DNA of 8,061 nt from an uncultured Pleurocapsa sp. (GTDB lineage Bacteria > Cyanobacteriota > Cyanobacteriia > Cyanobacteriales > Xenococcaceae). This document shows, piece by piece, positions 1 through 7,370 of the stretch. Made by a program: the position numbers and the translations under genes. The notes below the pieces were generated by a model. That model saw only the letters and a list, made by a program, of their open reading frames with translations. It ran no database searches and was not told the origin of the DNA. The stretch lies in assembly GCA_937884735.1 (NCBI GenBank), contig CAKZYI010000561.1:1-8061 (forward strand), given 5' to 3'. Position 1 is the first letter of the stretch. Each line of letters begins with the position of its first letter.

Positions 1-608
1 TATTAGAAAAGTATGATCTTGTTCCTAAAAAGTATGGTTTGGTAATCGCCAGACCAGAGCCAGAAAATTCAATTTTAGAGATAGTATCAGCATTTTCCCA
101 ACACAAAAGAAATATGCCTTTAGTGGTACTGGGCAACTATTCACCCGAAGAAAATGCCTATCACAAGGAGGTTTTGGAAGTCGCTAGCGAAGAAGTAATG
201 TTTGTTGGTGGTATTTATGACCAAGAGGTGGTCAAAGCTCTGAGATATTACACCTCCCTGTATTTTCATGGACACCAAGTAGGAGGCACGAATCCATCAT
301 TAATTGAAGCGATGTCTGCTGGTAGTCCAGTGTTAGCACAAGACAATCCGTTTAATGCTTGGGTAGCAGGGGAAGGTGCAGCTTACTTTAAAGATGCAGC
401 AGAATGCGACCAAAAGCTAACTCAATTACTCGACAATGAATTGAAATTGCAGGCTATGGGCAAAAGTAGTTTAGATCGGTATTACGCAGAGTTTGCTGAT
501 GATAAAGATTTGAAAGCCCACGAAGAACTGTTCTTAAGTGTCATTGACGGCAAGAAACAACTATCGATCAATCAGACTGAACCTTTGAAAGCTAAGTCTA
601 TTGCCTAG
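1..608 (+). CDS. GT4-type glycosyltransferase, C-terminal part (5' partial)
   Basis: The reading frame is open from the first complete codon (position 3) to TAG at 606-608, so about 201 codons of a longer gene are visible and the true start lies upstream of the window. The TTG at 39 is an internal codon, because conserved-looking protein precedes it (LEKYDLVPKKYGL). The motif ARPEPENSILEIV, followed by GGTNPSLIEAMSAG and then VLAQDNPFN, is typical of the nucleotide-sugar-binding half of GT4 glycosyltransferases of the bacterial rhamnosyltransferase type (DUF1972-containing, RgpA/Cps2T-like). The Glu at 306-308 matches the second Glu of the GT4 E-x7-E motif; the first is replaced by Gly, as I recall for this subgroup. 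The enzyme would transfer an activated sugar to a lipid-linked acceptor at the inner face of the membrane. The sugar and the linkage cannot be read from the sequence. A 335-base gap separates it from the next gene. Confidence 0.88.
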   Translation, partial: LEKYDLVPKKYGLVIARPEPENSILEIVSAFSQHKRNMPLVVLGNYSPEENAYHKEVLEVASEEVMFVGGIYDQEVVKALRYYTSLYFHGHQVGGTNPSLIEAMSAGSPVLAQDNPFNAWVAGEGAAYFKDAAECDQKLTQLLDNELKLQAMGKSSLDRYYAEFADDKDLKAHEELFLSVIDGKKQLSINQTEPLKAKSIA

Positions 609-714
609 GATAATCAATGGACAAAAGTTTTTTAGTATTTCAACTTGTAACTAAATGTTGCCAGCAAATTTGTCTAAAAACAGATAAATTGAAAAACATT
701 CAGTTGAATTAAGA

Positions 715-738
715 TATATGTAAGACATATAATTTTTT
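715..738 (+). terminator. Possible weak intrinsic terminator of the upstream glycosyltransferase
   Basis: TATATGT (715-721) and ACATATA (725-731) form a perfect 7-bp stem around the loop AAG, and six Ts (733-738) follow one base later. The layout is that of a Rho-independent terminator, about 105 bases after the stop of the upstream gene. The stem has only one G-C pair and would be unstable, so it may be inefficient or a chance arrangement in AT-rich DNA. Confidence 0.35.
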
Positions 739-760
739 AAACAGATATTGGACATAGCCT

Positions 761-795
761 GTAGACTATTTTTTCAGCAAAAGAGGATGGTCTAC
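761..795 (+). other. RNA hairpin in the intergenic region, strand-specific
   Basis: In + strand RNA, 761-774 can pair without interruption with 782-795, giving 14 pairs around a 7-base loop (775-781). The outer part is GTAGAC/GTCTAC. Four pairs are U-G wobbles (767, 770, 771 and 773), so the complementary strand would carry A-C mismatches and fold poorly. This points to an RNA-level structure of + strand transcripts: a back-up terminator or mRNA 3' end of the upstream gene, or a 5' leader element if the next promoter lies upstream. No long U tract follows immediately. Confidence 0.35.
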
Positions 796-861
796 TGTTT
801 AGTCTGCTTTTCTAAATAATTTATAGTTTATACTACTTTTTTATCACTCTGGGGAAAGTCA

Positions 862-886
862 ATCCTAATGAGAGGATAAGCGATTG
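862..886 (+). promoter_or_regulatory. Shine-Dalgarno-like AGAGGA before an alternative TTG start, inside a small hairpin
   Basis: AGAGGA (871-876) lies seven bases before TTG at 884-886, which is in frame with the next gene and would add 20 residues to its N-terminus. AGGAT (873-877) can pair with ATCCT (862-866) over a six-base loop, which would hide the site. The preferred ATG at 944 has no evident Shine-Dalgarno sequence, so this site is the main argument for the longer form. Confidence 0.25.
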
Positions 887-943
887 TCCTTACACATTGG
901 AGTGTATAGCCTGTCCCTTTGGATAAAAATAATTAAATATAGA

Positions 944-3316
944 ATGAATAAAAATAAATGGTTTAATTCAATTTATTTATATCAGCTAACTTGGGTTTTG
1001 AGTGTATTGTCATTTTTGCTGGGAGGGAAATTTCGCCCGACATTAAATCGATCGCTTTCCCAATTTCAGAGGATTATTGAAGTAGGCGGGACAAAAATTA
1101 GATTCGCAAGTTTTTGCAGCAATGAGACAGGGAGTAATTATCTGGGACTGCTGACAAGAGATGGAACAATAGGAGGTAAATCTAAGGGGTATATTTTAGA
1201 AGCAGACGAATATTTTAGTATTAGGAGAAACAATGCAGATGTTTTAATTCTGGCTGAAAAAGCAGAATTAGAACGAATGTGGTTTTTTGATGAATATAAG
1301 CATACTCAATATATTTGTTATGCACCGACAAACCTCTTAGGATTGATTAGTGGTTTTCCTGGGTTATTAAAAAATACAGTTTTCCGACGTATCAAAGTGT
1401 CAGGCTTATTAAGTCTGAAAGATGATTCAGGAATCAAACAGCCAGTATTATTAGTTAAAATTCTTAAAAGAGTTACGCCTAATGCCAGACGTTTTGTATC
1501 TCCTCATCTTGGTGTTACAGGTTTCTTTGAAAATTTAAACCACCAGCAGATTAATTATGCAATTTTGCGCTGGTTTGAAGACTTACCTGTAATTATGCCA
1601 GGAGAAGATATCGACATGCTGGTGGCGGACGAAGATATAGAGCGAGTAGAGTCTTTACTGCAAAAACAGCCAGGAATTATTCCCTGTGATATTTACACTG
1701 TTTCTGGATTGCCTGGTACAGCTTATAAAAACATGGCTTACTATCCACCTTTGCTAGCCGAAGAAATTTTAGCCAAAGCGATCGCTTTTAAGGATAGTTT
1801 TTTTGTACCAAGTCCTGAAATTCACTTTTATAGTCTTGCCTATCATGCAATTTACCACAAGGGTCATAAATCTGGTATTCCTTGGTCTTTGGCAGAAATA
1901 GAAAGCGTCAAACGAGATCCAGAGCATCAATACGGTGATATTTTGCAAAATCTGGCAAGTTCCTTAAGTATAGAGGTTGATATTACTTTAGAGGGTCTAG
2001 ATCGCTTCTTAAATAGCATTAATTGGCGACCATCTGAAGATACCTTGGCTCGGTTAGACAGTAGTCAAATATGGTCAACACAAGAGAATAAAAACAACAG
2101 AGTAGAGCCAAGCACAGATATTAGTGGATTAGCGGTATTTTTTATTCGACAAAAGGCGTTGGATTTGAACCTAGAAACTGAAATTACTGAGCTATTGAAA
2201 AAAGAAGGTTTCAACATAATCAAAGCCAAAATGCTGGGTAAGAAAAAAGCCAAGCGAGTCAAATATCAGGTACGTGGAGGAAATTGGGGAAAAGGACCAT
2301 GGTCTGAGTCGGGAGGAGATCCTGCCATGGTATTGGTAGCAGTAGATTTGATGCCAATTTTGCCAACTCCAGAAGCTTTAGCCAAACAACCTCACCTATC
2401 CAATAATCGCATAGGAGTTAAAAATAAGATTAGAGATGCGGTTAATCGTTCTTTGCCTCCTGAAAAACAATGCAACACAGTTCACTCTAGCGATAACGAA
2501 AGAGAAGCCTGGAATTATTTGGAAATAACTTTTCCTCACAAGCTACAAAAATTTGAGCGAAAAATAGACTTGCTCCGCAAGAACTTTGAGACTAATTATA
2601 ATGTCAAGCAAATATTAACTAGGTTTGGCAGAAGAGCAAAAGTAGAAGTCATTGAATACGATAATCAACTAGCGGTTAAAAAGACATTTAAACCAGGTTG
2701 CGAAAAGTTTTTTCAGCGAGAAGCATTTGTTAGTCAATGTTTTGCCGATGATTCTTCTGCTATTCCTACTTTACTAGACTGCGGTGCAAATTATCTTGTA
2801 TATCCCTATTATGATGATGTTTTAAAATTTAGAAATAGACAGAGTAAACTTTTACCCCTAGCGATCGCTAAACAATCCCTCCAAACGTTAAAATTCTTTT
2901 ACGATCGCGGTTATGCCCTGATTGATTTTCAACCAGCCAATATTATTGTCGATCGCACTTCTGGTTTAAAAGTAATCGATTTTGAGTTTCTTTACCAATA
3001 TCAAAATTTGCCAGAGTCTTTTGAACAATGTTATGAGTTGACGGGGATTCCTGATGATTTTGTTGGGGATAAACCAAGCTTTAAGCTACCAATGTCTTAC
3101 CAAGTCAGGTGGAAACCTTATGTGGGCTTAAGCTTAGACAGTTTGCTTCACGACCCTGTTTGGCTACAGCACATCAAGCGTTTTGGTTTTGCCATAACTC
3201 GTTTGCCATTTAGGTTTATCAACAACAGGTTCAAGAAAATTCTATCTCAGAAAAAGTATAAATTTAGCTCCTTATTGAGTCCTTTAAAACAATTATTGAG
3301 TAGCCGATTAACATGA
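944..3316 (+). CDS. Multidomain protein: nucleotidyltransferase-like, NDP-kinase-like and C-terminal sugar/lipid-kinase-like domains
   Basis: This is a 790-residue protein counted from ATG 944; a TTG at 884 would add 20 residues. Near the N-terminus is one hydrophobic stretch (about residues 9-27), a possible membrane anchor. Residues about 40-200 are not recognised. G220-E-D-I-D224 after ILRWFEDLP resembles the metal-binding Asp pair of small nucleotidyltransferases (compare NTP_transf_5). Residues about 395-531 resemble nucleoside-diphosphate kinase: a beta strand VFFIRQKAL, then GDPAMVLVAV, KIR (R497) and NTVHSSD, with H514 at the catalytic His position. Residues about 565-690 look like a compact kinase fold of the Kdo-kinase/WaaP/RIO kind: AVKK (K579 or K580), QREAF (E593), IDFQPAN (D661, N666) and VIDFE (D679). 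It probably moves phosphate or a nucleotidyl group onto a sugar, lipid or protein of the glycan pathway; the acceptor is unknown. Its TGA overlaps the next ATG. Confidence 0.8.
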   Translation: MNKNKWFNSIYLYQLTWVLSVLSFLLGGKFRPTLNRSLSQFQRIIEVGGTKIRFASFCSNETGSNYLGLLTRDGTIGGKSKGYILEADEYFSIRRNNADVLILAEKAELERMWFFDEYKHTQYICYAPTNLLGLISGFPGLLKNTVFRRIKVSGLLSLKDDSGIKQPVLLVKILKRVTPNARRFVSPHLGVTGFFENLNHQQINYAILRWFEDLPVIMPGEDIDMLVADEDIERVESLLQKQPGIIPCDIYTVSGLPGTAYKNMAYYPPLLAEEILAKAIAFKDSFFVPSPEIHFYSLAYHAIYHKGHKSGIPWSLAEIESVKRDPEHQYGDILQNLASSLSIEVDITLEGLDRFLNSINWRPSEDTLARLDSSQIWSTQENKNNRVEPSTDISGLAVFFIRQKALDLNLETEITELLKKEGFNIIKAKMLGKKKAKRVKYQVRGGNWGKGPWSESGGDPAMVLVAVDLMPILPTPEALAKQPHLSNNRIGVKNKIRDAVNRSLPPEKQCNTVHSSDNEREAWNYLEITFPHKLQKFERKIDLLRKNFETNYNVKQILTRFGRRAKVEVIEYDNQLAVKKTFKPGCEKFFQREAFVSQCFADDSSAIPTLLDCGANYLVYPYYDDVLKFRNRQSKLLPLAIAKQSLQTLKFFYDRGYALIDFQPANIIVDRTSGLKVIDFEFLYQYQNLPESFEQCYELTGIPDDFVGDKPSFKLPMSYQVRWKPYVGLSLDSLLHDPVWLQHIKRFGFAITRLPFRFINNRFKKILSQKKYKFSSLLSPLKQLLSSRLT

Positions 3317-6033
3317 TTAGTGATGTTTTCGCCATTATCAACTGGAGTAAAAGTCGCACATTACCAGAGTTAGTGCAAAATTTAGCTCAGGATGGTGTTT
3401 TTGCAGACGGCTATTCTGCACAAATTGAGCTAGACAAACCTGAAATTTGCTTGGGTACGGTAAGTAAAGCTGATGGAAAAGATTCCCATTGGCATTATGA
3501 ATCGCGAGATATTGTTTTACACGGTGATATTTGTGGGGGGTTTAAACCAGATTCTAGTTGGGAGAATGCTGATTTCCCTCTATTAAGCGATCTCATTTTC
3601 AATGGTGTTTATAATCTTTTGGTATGGTGCGAACATACTAAATCTTTACTGGTGACTTCTGATTATTTGAGCACCAAGTCTTTATACTATTGGCAGCAGG
3701 ACGAAACTGTTGTTATTTCTAGCAACCTTAAGGCATTTCGTTCATTACCGTTTATTCCTCAAAAACTCAATCCTCAAGTTTTAGCGGCTACTCTTGCCCT
3801 ATCTCATCCCCTAACGGATGATACACTGATTGCAGGAGTCAAAATCCTCCCCGCTAATTGCGCCACGGTATTTCGTCGGGAGAAAATAGAATTTATTTCT
3901 CGACCTGCTAGATCTAATAAAGTAGATTTCACTAGTACAGAAGCAGGACTAATCAATCGTTTAAACGGCTTGATGGAACAATCTCTGCAAACTTGGTTAG
4001 GAGACGCTCCCCATTCTCTGATTGCTTTGTCTGGGGGATTGGACTCTAGAATTTTGCTTGGTTATTTGCAACGTTCGGAAAAACAAATAACCGCTGCTAC
4101 TTGGGGAGAGCCAGAAAGTGATGATTTTAAATTGGGGGTAGAATTAGCACAGACAACTAATACAGAATATATTACTTATAATTTTACTGGAGATTCGGCG
4201 ATCGCCGAGTCCGACCTTAAATTTCCTGCCTGGCGGACAGAATCCTTTAGCGTCAACAATGTTCCTTTTTATTGGAAAGGTTGGATCGATTTATTGCAGA
4301 CACAGAATTTACCAGTAATTCATGGCTTTTTAGGTGGACCATTAGGAGGGGGACGTTTAACCAAATGGGGTATATCCCAAGACTATTTTGGACAGGAAGC
4401 CAATAATAAGGTGCTAGCTCAATTAAATGATTGGGGAATGAATGCCACCCCTAATATTTTACTGGAGTTTGCCACGCCTGAATTTAAACCTTATCTGACC
4501 AGAGGTATCGCTCAAGATTTGACCAATGCTTTTGAGGGAATAGAGCAATCATATGTTTATCAACGTTTAATGTGTCTTGATTTTTATTATCGCCAAAGAC
4601 GCTATTTGGGTAACGCTATTTCTAAGATTTTTGGCATATTTTTACCAACTAAATTACCTTTTTATACTCAAGAAAACTTAGATTTTGTCTTGCAATTGCC
4701 TTTACCGTTAATTTTAGGTAGGAAAATATTCAGAAAAATACTGTTAGCAGAATTTCCCGATTTAGCTGGTTTTCAAGAAGCAGATAAGGGTAAATTACCA
4801 ATTTATAATAATCCCTGGAAAAAATATCGCGATCGCCTAATTGAAAATCGCTATGTATGGTATTTATTTCCCCAATTAAAACCCCGCAATTCGGCACTAG
4901 TTTTCAACTCATTACTCAATAAACATGCACCAATTTTTATTAAAACTATTGAAGATTCTGGTAATGTTTTAAATAATTATATAGATGTAGAAAAAGTAAT
5001 CAAAAAATTAAAATTAGGAAGTATCGACCCCCGCGAAAGAGCTGAAATCATGAGGTTATTTAATATTTGCACTTTTATCAATCAATTTTTTAATTTATAT
5101 CTATTTGACAAGAATTTTTTTATGGATAAATTTATTTCGGTAATTATTCGTGTACTAAATAATATTGAAGGACTGCGCCAAACCTTGTCCGCGTTGAATG
5201 GTCAAACCTATCCTGCTCGACTATATGAAGTGATAGTTGTCGATAATGGTTCAAAAGAGGATTTAACCCAAGTCATCCAAGAATTTGATCGGGTAAAACT
5301 TACCTACGAAAACCAACCAGGCTCCTATATAGCTCGCAACCAAGGAATTAGTATTGCTCGAGGAGAAATTCTAGCTTTTACCGACTCAGACTGCATACCC
5401 GAACCCGATTGGTTGACTAACGGTGTCAAACAATTAATGTCTGTAGATAACTGTGGTTTAGTCTCGGGAAAAATCAAATTCTTTTATCAAAATCCAACTC
5501 AGCCTACTAGTGTAGAAATTTACGACAGTGCCACTTTTCTCGATCATAAAAGATACATCAAAGAGAATCAATATGGCGCAACGGCTAATATGTTTACCTG
5601 GAAAAAAGTTATTAATACAGTAGGAAATTTTAACCCTACTCTCAAGTCTGGAGGAGATAAAGAATGGGGTAAAAGAGTTGCCCAACACGGATACAATTTA
5701 ATTTATGGAGCAGACACCTGTATCGCTCATCCTGCTAGATATTCTTTAAAAGAAATTTCTCAAAAGATAGCTCGAACTAGAATGGGAGGTTATGAAGTAG
5801 ATCGACTATCAACTAATAAAAAATTCTTATTTTATTGGCATCAATTATTGACTATTTTATGGCGTTTAAAACCTCCTACAAGAACTGCTAGCCAAAAATT
5901 TAGTTCCCTCGATTTTCCCCTCAATAATCTTCAAAAATTCAAGCTATTACTAATAATCATGTTGATTCATTATCAAGGAGCTTGGATTGATATCAAAACA
6001 TATTTTAAAAATCTTAAATACATATTTTCTTAA
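3313..6033 (+). CDS. Asparagine-synthetase-like domain fused to a GT2 glycosyltransferase
   Basis: The protein has 906 residues. Residues 1 to about 160 resemble a degenerate class II glutamine amidotransferase domain, ending in a YLSTKSLYYW...ISSNLKAF stretch. The nucleophilic Cys2 is missing: the start reads MISDVFAIIN where MCGIxGI is expected. Residues about 215-600 are the synthetase part, with the ATP-pyrophosphatase loop S240-G-G-L-D-S245 and a later HGFLGGPLGGG (337-347) where the family usually has GD. Such domains adenylate a carboxylate and form an amide. From M604 a GT2 domain begins: FISVII, then EVIVVDNGS (D644), the D691-S-D693 metal/nucleotide site, and GGDKEWG, which supplies the acidic residues near the catalytic base. 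The last part (about 875-895) is hydrophobic and basic and may touch the membrane. The ATG overlaps the previous stop (ATGA), which suggests coupled translation. The fusion junction has almost no linker and lies on a T7 run. Confidence 0.85.
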   Translation: MISDVFAIINWSKSRTLPELVQNLAQDGVFADGYSAQIELDKPEICLGTVSKADGKDSHWHYESRDIVLHGDICGGFKPDSSWENADFPLLSDLIFNGVYNLLVWCEHTKSLLVTSDYLSTKSLYYWQQDETVVISSNLKAFRSLPFIPQKLNPQVLAATLALSHPLTDDTLIAGVKILPANCATVFRREKIEFISRPARSNKVDFTSTEAGLINRLNGLMEQSLQTWLGDAPHSLIALSGGLDSRILLGYLQRSEKQITAATWGEPESDDFKLGVELAQTTNTEYITYNFTGDSAIAESDLKFPAWRTESFSVNNVPFYWKGWIDLLQTQNLPVIHGFLGGPLGGGRLTKWGISQDYFGQEANNKVLAQLNDWGMNATPNILLEFATPEFKPYLTRGIAQDLTNAFEGIEQSYVYQRLMCLDFYYRQRRYLGNAISKIFGIFLPTKLPFYTQENLDFVLQLPLPLILGRKIFRKILLAEFPDLAGFQEADKGKLPIYNNPWKKYRDRLIENRYVWYLFPQLKPRNSALVFNSLLNKHAPIFIKTIEDSGNVLNNYIDVEKVIKKLKLGSIDPRERAEIMRLFNICTFINQFFNLYLFDKNFFMDKFISVIIRVLNNIEGLRQTLSALNGQTYPARLYEVIVVDNGSKEDLTQVIQEFDRVKLTYENQPGSYIARNQGISIARGEILAFTDSDCIPEPDWLTNGVKQLMSVDNCGLVSGKIKFFYQNPTQPTSVEIYDSATFLDHKRYIKENQYGATANMFTWKKVINTVGNFNPTLKSGGDKEWGKRVAQHGYNLIYGADTCIAHPARYSLKEISQKIARTRMGGYEVDRLSTNKKFLFYWHQLLTILWRLKPPTRTASQKFSSLDFPLNNLQKFKLLLIIMLIHYQGAWIDIKTYFKNLKYIFS
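5115..5129 (+). other. T7 homopolymer / potential slippage site at the domain fusion junction
   Basis: The zero frame reads AAT TTT TTT ATG across seven Ts (5115-5121), the phase of a T_TTT_TTT slippery heptamer. A -1 shift there continues TAT GGA TAA and stops at 5127-5129, giving a free synthetase-like protein of about 607 residues. A +1 shift stops at 5141-5143. The ATG at 5122 is a natural-looking start for a separate GT2 of 303 residues, although no clear Shine-Dalgarno precedes it. Either a true fusion with possible slippage, or a one-base homopolymer change (biological or sequencing) that joined two overlapping genes, would explain this. Confidence 0.5.
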
Positions 6034-6050
6034 CTATATAGCATTAATTA

Positions 6051-7370
6051 ATGACAAAATTGCTTTCATTCCTACCCAAAAAGCTAAAAAATCGCTTTGT
6101 CGAAAGCTTTGCTGGAGTAATGGGGTTAAAAGTAGGGGCTTCAGGGTTAGGTTTTGTCCTAAATGTCTTACTGGCTCGCTTTTTGGGCGCAACAAGCTTT
6201 GGAGTATATACCTATGCTCTAGCATGGCACGATCTTTTAATTATTCCTGCACTTTTGGGGTTAGATACTCTGATAGTGCGAGAAGTTGCAGTATATAAAA
6301 CTAAGGCTGAATGGGGACTATTGCGAGGACTGTTACGCTGGTCTAATTTTATTGTCTTGACTAGTTCGATTCTAATCGCCTTGATTGCGATCGCATTTGT
6401 TTGGCATTTAGACTCTCGAAACCAGCCAGAGATAATTATCACCTTCTCGTTGGCAATGACTCTTTTGCCGATCTCTGCCCTAAGAAACATCCGTTTAGCG
6501 GCAATGAAAGGCTTAAAGCTGGTGTTTTTGGGGCTATTTCCAGAAATGATTGTCGTACCAATCTTGGTAATCAGTTTATCAGCAGCTTGGTACTTAAAGA
6601 GCGATCGCTCTTTAACTGCTGGCGTGGTTTTAGGTTCGAGGTTAATCGCAACTATCATTACCCTAGGTATTGGAATCTATCTATTACAAAAAAATCTCCC
6701 TCAAGAAGTTGAGCAAGCTGAATATAGGTATCAAACTAAAGCGTGGTTGAGCAAACTACTGCCCTTTATGCTTTTGGGTGGAATGTATGTTGTCACCTCC
6801 CGTAGTGATACCCTAATGTTGGGTACGATTATCGGTGCAGAAGCATCAGGTCTTTATAATCCTGTAATTCGTGGAGTACAGCTACTGGCATTTGTTTTAA
6901 CTGCGGTTAACAATGTTTTAAGTCCCAATATTGCTGGTTTATACACTGAAAACAAAATACCACAGATGCAGCAGGTCGTTACCCAAAGTTCCCGTATAAT
7001 GCTTTTGGTGTCTGTGCCCATGGCTGCTTTTTTTATCTTTGGCGGTAATTGGTATCTTTCACTTTTTGGTCGAGAATTTATTCAAGCAAGACCAGCACTA
7101 ACTATATTGTGTTTAGGACAGCTATTTAGCATTGCATCAGGTTCGGTTGGTATTCTATTAACCATGACAGGAAATGAAAAGTCTAACCTCATCGGTAGTA
7201 CTATCAACGTAGCTTTAAATATTATTCTAAATTGGTTTTGGATTCCTCTGTGGGGACTTACTGGTGCTGCTGCTGCAACTGCGGTGAGTACTGTTGCGGT
7301 TAATATCTTCAAAGTAATATCTGTTCGCCAGAAAGTAGGTATTGACTCTACAGCATTAGGCAGATTTTAA
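6051..7370 (+). CDS. Wzx-like polysaccharide flippase (MOP superfamily)
   Basis: This 439-residue integral membrane protein has the usual length of oligosaccharide flippases and about twelve hydrophobic segments (roughly 21-43, 47-70, 98-118, 127-145, 157-181, 190-213, 232-250, 276-298, 313-332, 347-372, 379-399 and 403-423). LLARFLGATSFGVYTYAL near the N-terminus and GAEASGLYNPVIRG in the middle are characteristic of the polysaccharide-synthesis branch (PF01943/PF13440). It would flip undecaprenyl-linked oligosaccharide units from the cytoplasmic to the outer face of the membrane. ATG 6051 lies 17 bases after the preceding stop, which supports one operon; no strong Shine-Dalgarno is visible. 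The substrate cannot be deduced from the sequence, but by context it is the product of the adjacent transferases. Confidence 0.92.
   Translation: MTKLLSFLPKKLKNRFVESFAGVMGLKVGASGLGFVLNVLLARFLGATSFGVYTYALAWHDLLIIPALLGLDTLIVREVAVYKTKAEWGLLRGLLRWSNFIVLTSSILIALIAIAFVWHLDSRNQPEIIITFSLAMTLLPISALRNIRLAAMKGLKLVFLGLFPEMIVVPILVISLSAAWYLKSDRSLTAGVVLGSRLIATIITLGIGIYLLQKNLPQEVEQAEYRYQTKAWLSKLLPFMLLGGMYVVTSRSDTLMLGTIIGAEASGLYNPVIRGVQLLAFVLTAVNNVLSPNIAGLYTENKIPQMQQVVTQSSRIMLLVSVPMAAFFIFGGNWYLSLFGREFIQARPALTILCLGQLFSIASGSVGILLTMTGNEKSNLIGSTINVALNIILNWFWIPLWGLTGAAAATAVSTVAVNIFKVISVRQKVGIDSTALGRF

Larger units (their letters stand above)
609..943. other. AT-rich intergenic region between two surface-glycan genes
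   Basis: These 335 bases hold no convincing gene. They contain a terminator-like hairpin (715-738), a second longer hairpin (761-795) and a small hairpin over a purine-rich ribosome-binding-like site (862-877). A TATACT at 829-834 could be a -10 element, but no good -35 lies 16-18 bases upstream, so promoter evidence is weak. A 31-codon ATG frame at 617-712 follows an AGGA at 607-610, but it has no recognisable features. Because of the gap and the terminator-like element, I infer that a new transcript for the downstream genes begins in this region. Confidence 0.6.

Noticed and set aside
617..712. A 31-codon ATG frame after an AGGA in the intergenic gap.
   Set aside because: It is very short, has no recognisable motif, signal or membrane segment, and lies in AT-rich non-coding-looking DNA. 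It is not enough to call a gene.
829..834. TATACT as a -10 promoter element for the operon.
   Set aside because: No sequence near TTGACA lies at 16-18 bases upstream (GCTTTT at 806-811), and such hexamers are common by chance in AT-rich gaps.
3313..5112. A lasso-peptide or other RiPP cluster, because an asparagine-synthetase-like domain lacking Cys2 occurs beside kinase and nucleotidyltransferase domains.
   Set aside because: No precursor peptide, B-type protease or PqqD-like recognition protein is visible, and the flanking genes are glycosyltransferases and a flippase.
6034..6658. Open frames on the minus strand and in other + frames across the flippase gene.
   Set aside because: They lie wholly over a strongly supported membrane-protein gene and show no family-like sequence.
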